Assembly (NCBI GenBank): GCA_002794735.1
Contig: NBAZ01000026.1
Coordinates: 140,454 to 204,453, forward strand
From: Pyrrhoderma lamaoense
Lineage: Eukaryota; Basidiomycota; Agaricomycetes; Hymenochaetales; Hymenochaetaceae
Length of the DNA stretch: 64,000 nucleotides
Reading direction: 5' to 3'
A model generated the notes under the pieces. It saw only the letters and a program-made list of their open reading frames with translations, was not told the origin of the DNA and did not search any database. A program made the translations under genes and the position numbers. Below, piece after piece: positions 49,421-59,630 of the stretch (position 1 is the stretch's first letter; each line of letters starts with the position of its first letter).

Positions 49421-51178
49421 TTAATGGGGCGGGGAGTACGGTTTCCTGTAAAAATTTTGCATTGATGCGAAAGGAGAATGTGATGCAGTAGAAGTAGGCA
49501 CGTGCTCGTTTCGAAGAAACTCGGGCGCATTTGTTAAGATTCCGGTACTCGAATATTCCGGAGGCAATTGCTCATGTACTGGGATAGGCATCGTCATGGT
49601 CCCTCCACCCAGTTGAGTTTGATGCAATTGAGGCTTGGAATCAGCGTCAAGCTTGTCCTTTTTAGTAAGCATATGGGCACCCTTGTCATCGAGTAGTTGC
49701 AGAAGGAGATCTCGGCGTATAATGAAAAGAGTTTGTCGTTTAGACTTAAGGTTTTCATATGCTTCTGTAGCAATACGTTCATAATCATTTATACGGGCAG
49801 TGCATGTCAAGTGTTCTTTATCAATGTCCGCTTTGAAGCTTTGTAAAGCCAAAAATGACTGCTTGACTTTTTCTAGGATAGGAAGAGGTTTAGGCAAGTT
49901 GATTTCACAGTATAAAAGCAAAACTTACGTTGAAACATAAAATCTGTGAACATGTTATCAAACACAACATGCACCCAATTACTGAGAAATAGTCAATAAA
50001 GTGGTTTCAAATAGTGTTATTGGATACATACGGAGAGGCTATTACCCCGCATTGTACAGGTTTGATGAGTGGTTGGTGATATCTAGCCCAATCAAACATA
50101 TTCTGGGCTTGAGTGGCAAAGGATTGAGCTTTCAGTAGATTATCAGCATTTTCGGCTTCAGTACATTTCTCTTGACTCCTGTATGTGTACTCTTGTTTCA
50201 ATGTCCTAATTGACTATAAAAGAGTACGCATCACTACGAATGGCCCCTTCGGTAGTAAACAGATAAACATACCGGATCTAATGCACCTTGAGCTAAGGAA
50301 ACAAAAGTAGTTGCTTTACTAAGCCTATTGAGTACTTCTTTTTCTGTGGCAACCCGAGCATGCAACTATCAAAATATGTTATGATTCTTGATTCATTAAT
50401 TCGATGAGCCAATAACGCTTACATATTCGTAGCATGATTCAGCCTGGATAAGCTCACTCTCAGCGACATCTTCCTTGGGGAATTCTGAGATAACTAGTCA
50501 GCCTTTTTTTCTAGCCAGTAAAATTTCATCCTATCTTACCAGGTGTCGGACCTGAGAATGCAGACTGATAAAAGTCATCCAGTTGATCTTGTAGGCTCCT
50601 TCTCAATTCAACCTGCTCTGTAAGATCACGTTGCTATACGTCCACATATCAATACTCTGACTAATTTTAGATTTCAGTGCAAACTGACAAGTTTCTTCAG
50701 AGTCGATAATGATTCCCTCATGAAGTCAATAATCTGGTTCTCGTTATATTCAGCCTGGGCAGCTTCAACATATTCTTTTTCTTCTTTCTCTAGAACTCGT
50801 GATAGACCTTCGCTTCCACCTTTGGTCAGGCGTACAAGAAGGCGCTTTGTACCACTTCGCTGAAGCTTTTCAATGTCTTTGTGCTCTGATTTTCTAGGGT
50901 AAAACGTTAGAATCGAACATTTGATGCGTGAGTATATTTTGCAGACCTTCTCTTAACTAGATCATCTATTCTTCCTTGCCGTGTTGCAAGATCTTTCTCT
51001 GCATTTCTGATCATCAGCGAGCAGCTACTTAGTTCCGCAGGAGCATTATCGTATTTTGAGATTTGCTGTATTAATTCAGCATGCTGAGATAGAGGACGTA
51101 AGTAGTGATATATAGTATCAGGAGAAATTAACACACTTGGCTTGCTAGTAGTGTGAAATCATTATCTCGTTGTTGCAT
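49421..51178 (-). CDS. Long coiled-coil protein, basidiomycete-type, BAR-like organisation
   Basis: Starts MQQRDNDFTLLASQ and splices in phase (GTGTGT..CTCAG) to HAELIQQISKYDNAPAELSS. Seven or more exons, nearly all helical: KDLATRQGRIDDLVKRR, KSEHKDIEKLQRSGTKRLLV, LTKGGSEGLSRVLEKEEKEY, IIDFMRESLSTLKKL, ELRRSLQDQLDDFYQSAFSG, FPKEDVAESELIQAESCYEY, VATEKEVLNRLSKATTFVSL, EENADNLLKAQ-type helices, NWVHVVFDNMFTDFMF, then VKQSFLALQSFKADIDKEHL and NYERIATEAYENL-type helices. The C-terminus is Pro/Tyr-rich (LPPEYSSTGIL), ending YRKPYSPPH. This order (coiled coils, a DNMFTD segment, a PPxY-like tail) matches a family common in basidiomycetes without known function; the fold could be BAR-like and membrane-curving. 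That role is inference. No frame break seen. Confidence 0.65.
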
Positions 51179-52371
51179 CTTAAGTCGGTGGTGACGACTG
51201 CAACGTGAAGATGTACGAAAAGGGTGTAACGTATGAGGTGAGTAGAGATTAAAGTGGTTTTCGGAGCTCGGACCTCTGTTTTTTATGGTGAAGGGTACTT
51301 CTCAACCTAGTCAAAGACACACCGCTTGTACAGGTTAGTTGTAGAAGAGAACTAATGATGACACCCAGCTTTACACCGCCTCTTATATTAAGACACTACT
51401 ATAACAGGCAATTGTGGCGGTGACTGTGCGCTCCTTCCCTCATCACGCTCTTCCCTGTGACTCGACCTTCTTTAGCTATTCGCATACATTTAGCGCTATG
51501 ATTATTCACTAATTAAGAAGCTGTGTTTCAGGTCACAGGCTGTGATCGGAAGTTATCAGTATCTTTCACCTGTTGCTATATGTCCAAGTAACACAGAAAT
51601 GAACTGGCACCGTTCGTAACTATACAAGCTGTTTTCTATTCTTATACAACTTTGCAAGGGGCGGTATTAATGTCTATCTCAGTTTTTAACTGTATAATAT
51701 TTGTCACAGTCACATGCATTGCCATGAGGTATGCAATGTATCTATCGTACCGTCAGATCATTTCTCCTCCTTGTTCATCATTTTATATCCCCTGAAGTTT
51801 CCGAGTCTAGATACTTGTTCCTAAGCGCCTACAACACAAGTAGAAAATTGTATATAAAAAATGCAATATGAAACGTCCGAAACTTGCTTTGAGGTGTGTA
51901 AAAAAACAAAACGAAAAAAACGACTATCCTTATTTAGCATTTTAATCCTAAGAAAGAAAAATACATAAGAATTTAAATGACATAACAAGATGCGTATGAT
52001 AGTTCCGTAAACATATACTACACAATAAAAACTATGAAACTCACGATTTCATACTTGTCAGAGATTAGGATTCTATATCAGACAGGGCCAGAAACCAAGA
52101 TTGCAGTTTCTTTTTCTCGACGTCGGTGTTCAGATACGAAGATGATGCACATCTATCACAATTACTCGTAAACTCCGCCATCATCATCTGAAGCGAACTT
52201 TCTCTTGCGGTGTTCCAGTGCATCAAGAACACCTATCTTCTGTATCCCAGGCTTATCGTCTCGAAGTAAGAAAAGAAGATGGTCTATCAACTCTAATTCA
52301 CGTGCTTAGTACTTCTTTTTCATTTATATCTCGCATCTCTGGAACAGTCCAAAATCAGACTTCCAGAGATC
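51179..52371. promoter_or_regulatory. Divergent intergenic region between the coiled-coil gene and the GRGGAG-repeat gene
   Basis: About 1.2 kb between divergently transcribed genes. A short ORF at 52218-52433 overlaps the next start in another frame and may be 5' UTR or an upstream exon. No operator motif recognised. Confidence 0.4.
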
Positions 52372-53461
52372 ATGTCGTCCTCCCCTATCATCCAAACGGG
52401 GCTCAAAGAGTTGGTGCCAGCTGTTGGTCGTAATGGATTAGGGAACATCCTTCATTTCCATGATGACCAATCACTGACGTGCCCGACCTGCTCGACTAGT
52501 ACTCAAAATGACAGCAGTTCCGTGATTAAGAAAATTGTTGGCAAGAACGCATCTCGCTCATCTCGTACGCTTATTGTTGAGGCTGAAGGATCGACTTCAA
52601 CGATTAGCTGTACAAGGGTCGTATACGTATCGCCCCTAGCAAAAGATGCAAAGCAACGGACAGAGAGTAAACTGAGGCGCAGAGCTAGCAGAGAAGAAAA
52701 GGGACTTTCTGCGCAACCCAAAAAAGCACTTCGGACAGGTCGTGGAGGGGCTGGGCTTGTGAAACAGCAAGAAAAAATTGATTCCAGTACGTGCAAAAAT
52801 ACATCTCAAACACATGTTTTGGTTAAAAGTGTCTGGCTTTCTTTCAGAAATGTATCCGGAGACTGCTGCACTGACCCGGGTTTATGAGGCTCGGGTTGTT
52901 GCACAGGAACAAGCACTTCTTGAAGCTTCTCGGGCACGGGCGTTTGAAGCTGGTAGGATGGGCCGAGGTGGCTCAGGAAACATGACCGCCGGTGCTCGCG
53001 AGAGGAGACTCAAAATGCGTCATATGAAGAAAGCACTGAAGCTCAACACTCAATCAAAAGGGGATCGTGGCAGTAGTATTGCAAACGGCTTACTGGCATC
53101 TAGAGCATCATGTTCGTCTGTGGGCCAGACAGTAACCGGATCTGAATCGGCTCAAAGCTCGAGATTACGTCAGCATTTTTGGAAACGTAAAACCCCAAGT
53201 GTTGCAACTCGCAGTGATATTCAAGTTGAAGAAGATTGCCCAGTGATCTTGATAGGGCGATCCGAAAATAATTTCAGAGGCTTACTCCATACTTCAGACG
53301 ATGCTAGTGACGAAAGACATCTACCTAGAGATCAGGGTCCAGCAGCCTTTAGGACAGCCGACGATTACTACGATCGGTGTGGGGAACACCGTCCGACAAG
53401 TCTTCAGTGTGAGTTCCGCAGCTCTTTGGAAAGCGTCCTAGAGTCACTGGAGATAGAATAG
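52372..53461 (+). CDS. GRGGAG-repeat protein (DUF3602-like)
   Basis: Two exons with an intron at 52787-52847 (GTACGT..TTTCAG, 61 nt, in phase: DS-K-MYPETAALTRVYEARVV). The protein has a short N-terminal segment, a basic stretch (KQRTESKLRRRASREEKG), the motif GRGGAGL in the first exon and GRGGSGN early in the second, then a basic helix (ARERRLKMRHMKKALKL) and a Ser-rich, acidic C-terminus ending SSLESVLESLEIE. Repeats of GRGGAGN are the mark of the fungal DUF3602 family, whose role is unknown; some members look nucleic-acid related. The assignment rests on two motif copies and the overall basic, disordered character. The start at ATG 52372 is the first in frame, but an upstream exon is possible. 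Confidence 0.6.
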
Positions 53462-53661
53462 ATTTCTTGACTTCCTGTATACCATGTTGAAAATCTTGCT
53501 TTCTAAACTCAATCACGGAACTTTATTAGATGTATGAAGTAACATATATGTATTGCGATACATGTACATAATCTTGTAGACTTCTTTTAATCTTTAATAT
53601 TTGTAATCACAACACACTACCCTACCCTATTATAGACAGCTGTCATCATCTATTAGAGCGC

Positions 53662-54335
53662 TTAGTCAAGTTCCCCGAAATGATAACATTGTTGACTTTT
53701 CTTACCGCTGGCTTGGATTATGAGGGGTGATGTAAATGCTTCAGATCCGGAAGAGTCCTTGATCTCCAGTCCAACACTGAGACCTATAATTTGTTTCATT
53801 CAGTGATGTATAATAAGGATAAATTAGTAAGCTCTTGCCTGCGGGAACATTAACATCCCATGTTAACGACGTTCCGTCTTGTTCACCAAGATCTTCGATA
53901 GGAGTACCACTGGGATCTCCTCCTGGGATTACACTGATAGTATAGTCAGCAAATGCTACCGTAGGAGATCTGAGTCTACTTACAGCTTGACGATGTTATA
54001 AGTTGTATGATCGTATTGAGTATGAGTTTTAGTATGGAGATATCAGCTTCATAGCTTAACCTTCTTACAACATCGTAGGGAGCTTTGAACGATATGACTA
54101 AGTTCAAAAATGTTTTATAAAAGAACTCCGTCACAAACTCCACGTACCTACGCCTCCAGACCACGTAAGGAGGACAGGCTCACATTGCACAGCATTCGCG
54201 CTTGATAGATTTAAGCTCAGAGGAAATTATATACAGGTATACGTGCACGTACGGTGTATTGATAACTAATGGTGTCTGAGCGCAAGCAAGAGCTGCCAAG
54301 AAAAGAGTTACAAACAATGCGAAGCTTTGCTTCAT
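53662..54335 (-). CDS. Small secreted protein with Kre9/Knh1-like N-terminal beta-domain
   Basis: Starts with a clear signal peptide (MKQSFALFVTLFLAALACAQ). An intron (GTACGT..ATCAAG) joins in phase to TPANAVQCEPVLLTWSGG, followed by a longer intron and FADYTISVIPGGDPSGTPIE, DLGEQDGTSLTWDVNVPAG. A 55-nt intron at 53784-53838 with a GC donor (CAG/GCAAGA) leads to LSVGLEIKDSSGSEAFTSPL and IIQASGKKSQQCYHFGELD. The pattern TPxxxVQCEPVxxTWSGG, then SVIPGG, is common to fungal secreted or wall proteins with one Ig-like beta-sandwich (Kre9/Knh1 N-terminal type). It is short and has no Ser/Thr-rich GPI tail, so it is probably a soluble secreted protein. Possible roles in the wall or host interaction are inference. 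Confidence 0.72.
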
Positions 54336-55278
54336 AGTTAATAAGATGGGGTCCGAAAAGTAGCCAAGTAAGAGCTTATAGGACGGTGCCCACGTTGTAT
54401 GATATATATACTTTATTATAAGAGAGCGGAAAGTTCTAGTACGGTAGAAGCTTAGAGCGCTGTGTGAAGTTCAAATTTATATGTACTTTTGAATTCACTC
54501 GCCTATATCTAGTAAATCTCTATTAGGGAAGCAAAAGCCTGAAAAGTAAGAGCTCGTGATCCTTCATCTATTGACTTTTTTTCTTACTACTTAATGCTAT
54601 TCAATATCGCACATATTTATGTTTTGCGCATATGTCAAGGTGTAACATTAACTAAATTAAGGAGGGGTGATCAGAGAATACACAAAACCACAAAGCCGTT
54701 TTTGTTTGTGCTCAAAATATTCGGCTGAGACACAGCTTGACAAACAAAGGCGCTAAACATTTTCTAACTCCGGTTCGGCGGGGAAGTGTCGCATCACATG
54801 CGCACCAGTATGTCCCTGGATAAAAAATCATCTATCCCACATGGAGAACTTCGCTAGTCTCTCTCTAGGAACGACTGCATGTTAATTCAGAGAATTATTG
54901 TGCTATATTGTTATATTCCTCATCATCAGGTGTAAAAGGTATCAGATACCAAGACCTTTCTGCGTAAATTCGGAGACTTGGCCCGTCTCGTTTAGGAAAC
55001 TGTTTAGGGTCAGCTAGAAAACTGGCTTACAAATTCGAGTAAATATCGTATAGCCACCGCGCCCTGTTGAGTTCCGATGATCGACTGGGTTGATGAAAAG
55101 GTGCATTGCCGACAGTTGGTGCCTTGGACCATTGGATACATTCCGTAACATAGTGATTATAATCGCGACTACACATGTATGATAATCACGATGAAACCGA
55201 AGTTATTGTTTTTCATATCATAAATAGGTCTGGACTGTTATTCCCATCAACAATTTTCCCTCCCCCTTCCTCATAACG
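54336..55278. promoter_or_regulatory. Divergent intergenic region between two small secreted-protein genes
   Basis: About 0.94 kb without ORFs of interest. The upstream region of the secreted-protein gene has an AT-rich stretch near 54400-54420 and a CT-rich leader (TCCCTCCCCCTTCCTC, 55258-55273) lies just before the start of the next gene, typical of fungal promoters. Confidence 0.4.
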
Positions 55279-56000
55279 ATGTTTTCAGTCTCCTCCTCCC
55301 TCTCACTAGCTGTTATCTGTGTCTCGGCTCTTGCTGTACGTGCACAGAGTTCAGATGATGGTGCCATATCTCCGGGCGGTCCATTCGGAATCGACGGATT
55401 AATACAAGGCGAACAGATAGGAGTGGGTGCAGAAGGAACAACATATGTCTACTCAAATATTGTCACCGATAGCGAAGATGTCCCATACACAAGTAAGCTT
55501 TTTCAGAGAAATCATAACCTAATATCAAGTAATATTCAAAATGTAATCTAGTCACACTTGTCCAAGATGCTACACATATTTCTGAGTTCGTGGCTTTCTC
55601 GACTGGTGGTGTAGATGCTGAAAACATGGCGGTTGAAATTCAATGTGGATACCCTTCCGGGTCTGACTCTCTCGTCGTCGGTGATTGTACTATGGTCCAA
55701 TCAATTTCAGTGGAACAATCGCGATTGCTACGACTGCTGTTGAATCGGGTGTGACACTTTTACGCGATCAGTTTTCAGTGTCCACTGCGTCTGGTGCCGA
55801 TGATAGTGCAGCAACACCAACGGGTATCACAACGACGGATGCGAGCGGTCATTAGTAACAGTCACTCTATCAAGCTCTTCTGGCGCTGCCTCTACAACCA
55901 CAGCCAATGGCTCAGCTGCAAACGGTGCAGGACGGGTGGCGGCTACTATGGGTCTAGGATCTATCTTAGCAATGCTGAGCGTTGGGTTCATCATCGCATA
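55279..56000 (+). CDS. Secreted, probably GPI-anchored Ser/Thr-rich protein (two apparent frame breaks)
   Basis: Begins with a signal peptide (MFSVSSSLSLAVICVSALAV RAQSS) and a GPFGIDGLIQGEQIGVGAEG / TTYVYSNIVTDSEDVPYT exon. An intron (GTAAGC..CTAG) leads to VTLVQDATHISEFVAFSTGG and VDAENMAVEIQCGYPSGSDS. Then the frame must change near 55709 (TTT, one T short) to reach FSGTIAIATTAVESGV, and again near 55851 (GG, one G short) to reach LVTVTLSSSSGAASTTTANG, ANGAGRVAATMGLGSILAM and LSVGFIIA with a stop at 55998-56000. The Ser/Thr/Ala stretch, small omega-site residues (NGAG) and a short hydrophobic end are a good GPI-anchor signal. Several small exons or indels could equally account for the breaks. 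Likely a cell-surface protein; specific role unknown. Confidence 0.6.
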
Positions 56001-56652
56001 ATTGTGCAGGGACTTCGGGTTATTTTTGGTCTATGACAATCACTCACTAACATTGCGGCTTCTCCAAGGGGCTATACAAAACGTCTTACAAACTGATTTG
56101 TACCATGTACATTCCAATCATTTCTATTGTCGTTCCTTTTTTTGTTGGACATATACATATCCTGCAATATAATACTATGGGTAACTGGTTTTATAAGAAC
56201 TTTGTAAGGCAAAGAATCTATTTGAGACATGAGAAACATTGGTAAGATGACTTTTCGATAAAGGTGCCTAGGTAATGACATAAGCCACTGCCCAGGTGAT
56301 GTGTTCACTAGTTGTATCTTTGAGAGTTTTTCCTGTTTCTCGTTAACATATGTTGGTATCGTAATTCATAAAGCCATTACCTAGTACACCTTAGAGTTGA
56401 TGAGTCCTTTCTTCTATTGCTTCATATCACTTTCCTACCTTACTTTCCGATCAGCTTTGGATATTTCAAGTACCAAGGCAAACTTTTTTTACGTCAAAAA
56501 TGAACTAGTTAATTATATCTTTACTCCGACAGATCCTTTGCATAAATTTGATTTCCCTTTGATTACACTGCACACCAATATAGGTGGGTTAACATCAAAC
56601 TATCGAAACAAAGACCATCTTTGCGGCATCAACTTTCTGTGTCTTTGCTCTA
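56001..56652. other. Intergenic, AT-rich, left flank of a MITE-like element
   Basis: No supported gene. ORFs at 56397-56672 (plus) and 56072-56308 (minus) have no recognisable domain. Confidence 0.4.
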
Positions 56653-56682
56653 GTAAGGTACTTGCACGATAAACTCAACACG
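56653..56682 (+). repeat. Left terminal inverted repeat of the MITE-like element
   Basis: Pairs with 57251-57280 on the other strand; the shared core includes GCACGATAAACTCAAC. Confidence 0.75.
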
Positions 56683-57250
56683 CTGTCACATCACTGTAAC
56701 GTCACATGTAACGCGTTATGTCACGGCGCAAAATTCTCAGAAAAAAAGTTTTTTTTTTCAATAATCCCTTATATGCCTTTACTTGGAGAATATTGATTTA
56801 AAGTCATAGAAAAGTTAAATAATGTATTTTATTTATCTATATAAAGTAACAAGTAATAATAAAGTCTTGATAATTCTAACAGGTTTGAACTATTTTTAGG
56901 TGCAGCTTGTTAGTATTGTTACATAATATTAGTTACATAATATATTATCTGAATATGGAAGTTTATTCGCATCGGCTAATCCAAAACCGGCCTAAACGCG
57001 CAAAAATATGTGACAAAAAATTTGAAAAATTTATAAAATATGCAAAACATATAAAAATGCATTTAAAAACAATATTCGAGAAAAATGTTTTTCCTTATAA
57101 GTCATTTAAAATTTGTAATTTCTAAACTTGCTTAGACCATTTCATAGATTACCTACTTTATTTACTTTTCATCTGCTTAAAATTATTATAATTTGTTGTG
57201 TAGAGTTTAGGAAGTAAAAATATTTTTTGGAGGAAAGTGTGACAAAGTAG

Positions 57251-57280
57251 CGCGTTGAGTTTATCGTGCGAGTACCTTAC
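57251..57280 (-). repeat. Right terminal inverted repeat of the MITE-like element
   Basis: Reverse complement of 56653-56682 with two mismatches; it ends CGAGTACCTTAC on the plus strand. Confidence 0.75.
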
Positions 57281-57668
57281 CTATATATAGAATACCGGAT
57301 ATGATTAAAATTATTGCTTGGTACGGCATATTTGACTCTTTCCAGTGTCAAATAATCTGACTTACTTTGCGATATTGCCTATAATGAGAATATATCTGTC
57401 ATTATTATTAGAAAAACTATGACAATCTTGGTTAGAACATATAGCATATTTCAATAGTTTTGCGCTTCTATGCGCTAAAACCATCATAACTGTAGCTGGT
57501 TATTGCTGAAATTTATTTTCATAGCACATTAAGACTAAGTATATGTCCCATAGGAGAGTATAAATTCATGGGTATTATCACGACGACTTCATCAACTTCT
57601 ATCTATCCATCCTTTCAATTCATATCTCTTCCTCTTATTGATTCTTTCCAGATTCTAACTAAACTATA

Positions 57669-58577
57669 ATGGTACGGTACATATATTGTCACAGTGAAAC
57701 TGACTGAGACTGACTGAGTGTTCACACAGTCTACTACTCGTCATCGCACTGGAGGCTCTTCGTCACCTGTACAGGAACGCGCTAAGAGAGTCCGTACAGC
57801 ATCCCCAAGTCCAACCAGAGCTGCTAGTAATAGTCCAGGTCAAGCTTCCTCTCGAAAGAGCTCAGTAACCTCTAGTACTTCTGGAAGCTCGGGGACAACT
57901 ATGAGAAGTACAAAAGCAAAGCATCATGGTATGAAGATTATGGATATAGAAGGAGTCAAGGAGCATCTCAATAAGCGTGTTACTGCAATCGCAATCAACT
58001 TTAAGAAGATGGAAGACAGAGAATATAAGGACAATCCTGTAAACATTTACAAAGTTCCTTTGCTCCATTGGTCATTTTCGGCTGTCTTCAAGAATGGAAG
58101 TAAGGATGAAGCTATAGTTATGGAAGCTGTGAGCCCCCAACGAGATGATACTCCAAATAGCATCAAAGGGAAAGTAAGGTAAGTAGAATTAAGGCTATAC
58201 GTTTCTTGGATGCTTTACTCATATTGGCATAATTCAGTATACGACATGTTCGATACGTAGTACATAGAGATGTGCTGAATTATCCAGAACTCCAATTCGT
58301 GAGGAGAGTGGTAGCACCAAATGTTACTGTCGGAACGTTTATCAACATTATCGAGGATAATGGTCTCTTCTATTTCCGACCTGATAAAAATGGTTTCGGT
58401 TGTCTAAGTTGGGTTGATAGAATGCACCAGGAAAGTAGTGGATTGGTTGAGAATGGATCTGTCAAAGCATTTAGGGACATCATCACCCTTTTGAGAACCA
58501 ACTACAGAAGCGTCTTTTGGGTACCTCATGATAACATCTACTTTAGACCAGTCCCAGATGAGGACGATGAGTACTGA
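57669..58577 (+). CDS. Uncharacterised fungal protein, possibly DUF7770-like
   Basis: The start ATG at 57669-57671 is followed directly by a GT donor; a 58-nt intron (57672-57729, GTACGG..CACAG) joins it to STTRHRTGGSSSPVQERAKR. The N-terminal 70 residues are Ser/Arg-rich and disordered. A globular part follows (HLNKRVTAIAINFKKMEDRE, VNIYKVPLLHWSFSAVFKNG, EAIVMEAVSPQRDD), then an intron at 58179-58239 in phase to SIRHVRYVVHRDVLNYPELQ. Next come VTVGTFINIIEDNGLFYFRP, NGFGCLSWVDRM, VKAFRDIITLLRTNY and the end PVPDEDDEY at 58575-58577. The HWS...GC.xW pattern recalls the fungal DUF7770 family, but this is a memory-based, low-certainty match. Role unknown. The MITE-like element lies 390 bp upstream. 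Confidence 0.7.
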
Positions 58578-59630
58578 TTAATAGTAGTAAAGAATCATTG
58601 TCAAACGTTACTGATATATGTATAAATGTATAACAAGTTATAAGTATAAACAAATATATGGTATATTTCCTATTTCTGATAGTGTGCCAAGTAAACTTGC
58701 GCAGTTCTTTTTCTTCCTCTGGCTTTTGTGTACGTGTACAAGAAGTTATGATCTTGACTCAAAGCGACGCAATGTGGAGTTTGTACTTCTTTACCAAGAT
58801 GTTTACGCGGAACTAATACACACATATATGTAAAACATAATTTGGATGGCAAGTGCTGCGAAGATTTTACAGTAAGCTCCAGCCCTATGCATAGTTATTC
58901 CTGTGGGTTCTTACGAGCCTTTGGACTCTCTAGCTATACATGGAACAAATATGATCTTTGGTACTCATTGAATATATCTGGATGAGCATATCCGTCAATC
59001 GGTACACCAACTGATAACGTATTTAACCCATATAGATCATCCACCAGAGTGTAGGTTTCGGTCATACCCAAGAAGCACATATTATATATTATACGACAAA
59101 TATATAGTTAAAGATCACTGAGGAAGAGAGATAAAACTATCCGAAAGGGGTCCCTGGCTCATTCCTCCAAAGTTATACGTGTAGTATAAGAATGTCAAAG
59201 TCTAATACTCTTACAAATGGCGGAGCTTTGTACAGCAGAAACACGTCCTAGTGGAGCTAGTTGCATTGCAATTCTATAATGAGGTGCAATTGTCAATTAG
59301 AACAGACTAGTCGTGAGATGTAAGTACGAAGAAAAATTGTCGCATTTAAAACTTTTGGGAATGCCCAAAGTAATTACGTATTTATGCATACTTAATGAAA
59401 TTACATAATAGCAGTGAATTGTACTCTCGTTATGGTGGTGCTTTAAGTTTTCATTCCTACACTGGCTACCTTGTTATAAATGCACATGTCTCCGAGTCAT
59501 TTAAAAACCGGTTACTTATTTGAGAACAAGAATTAAATTTCTTTTTTTCCCGAGACGATTTTACAAATACACTACTTAAAAACCTCAAAGAAAACTGTAC
59601 CAGAAAGGAGAAAGATGAAGAAGATATGTG
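58578..59630. other. Intergenic between convergent genes
   Basis: 3' regions of the gene ending at 58577 and of the minus-strand oxidoreductase ending at 59631. Short ORFs only (for example 58618-58833), none supported. Confidence 0.5.

Larger units (their letters stand above)
56653..57280. mobile_element. MITE-like non-autonomous DNA transposon with terminal inverted repeats
   Basis: The ends form an imperfect inverted repeat of about 30 nt: the left end (56653-56682, GTAAGGTACTTGCACGATAA...) matches the reverse complement of the right end (57251-57280). They differ at two positions (T/C and A/G) within the shared block. Outside, a TA is adjacent on the left and one base away on the right, so a TA target duplication is possible but not clean. 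Just inside the left end lie repeated GTCAC/GTAAC motifs around GTAACGCGTTATG, and a GTGTGACA block lies inside the right end. The interior of about 560 nt is extremely AT-rich and encodes no transposase (one 72-residue Lys-rich ORF is not transposase-like). Size, TIRs and AT-rich interior fit a miniature element of the Tc1/mariner or PIF/Harbinger type; the exact family is not determined. Confidence 0.72.

Noticed and set aside
56907..57125. 72-codon Lys-rich ORF inside the MITE-like element, considered as a transposase remnant
   Set aside because: No DDE or helix-turn-helix features; Lys/Ile/Phe-rich composition is what AT-rich DNA gives.
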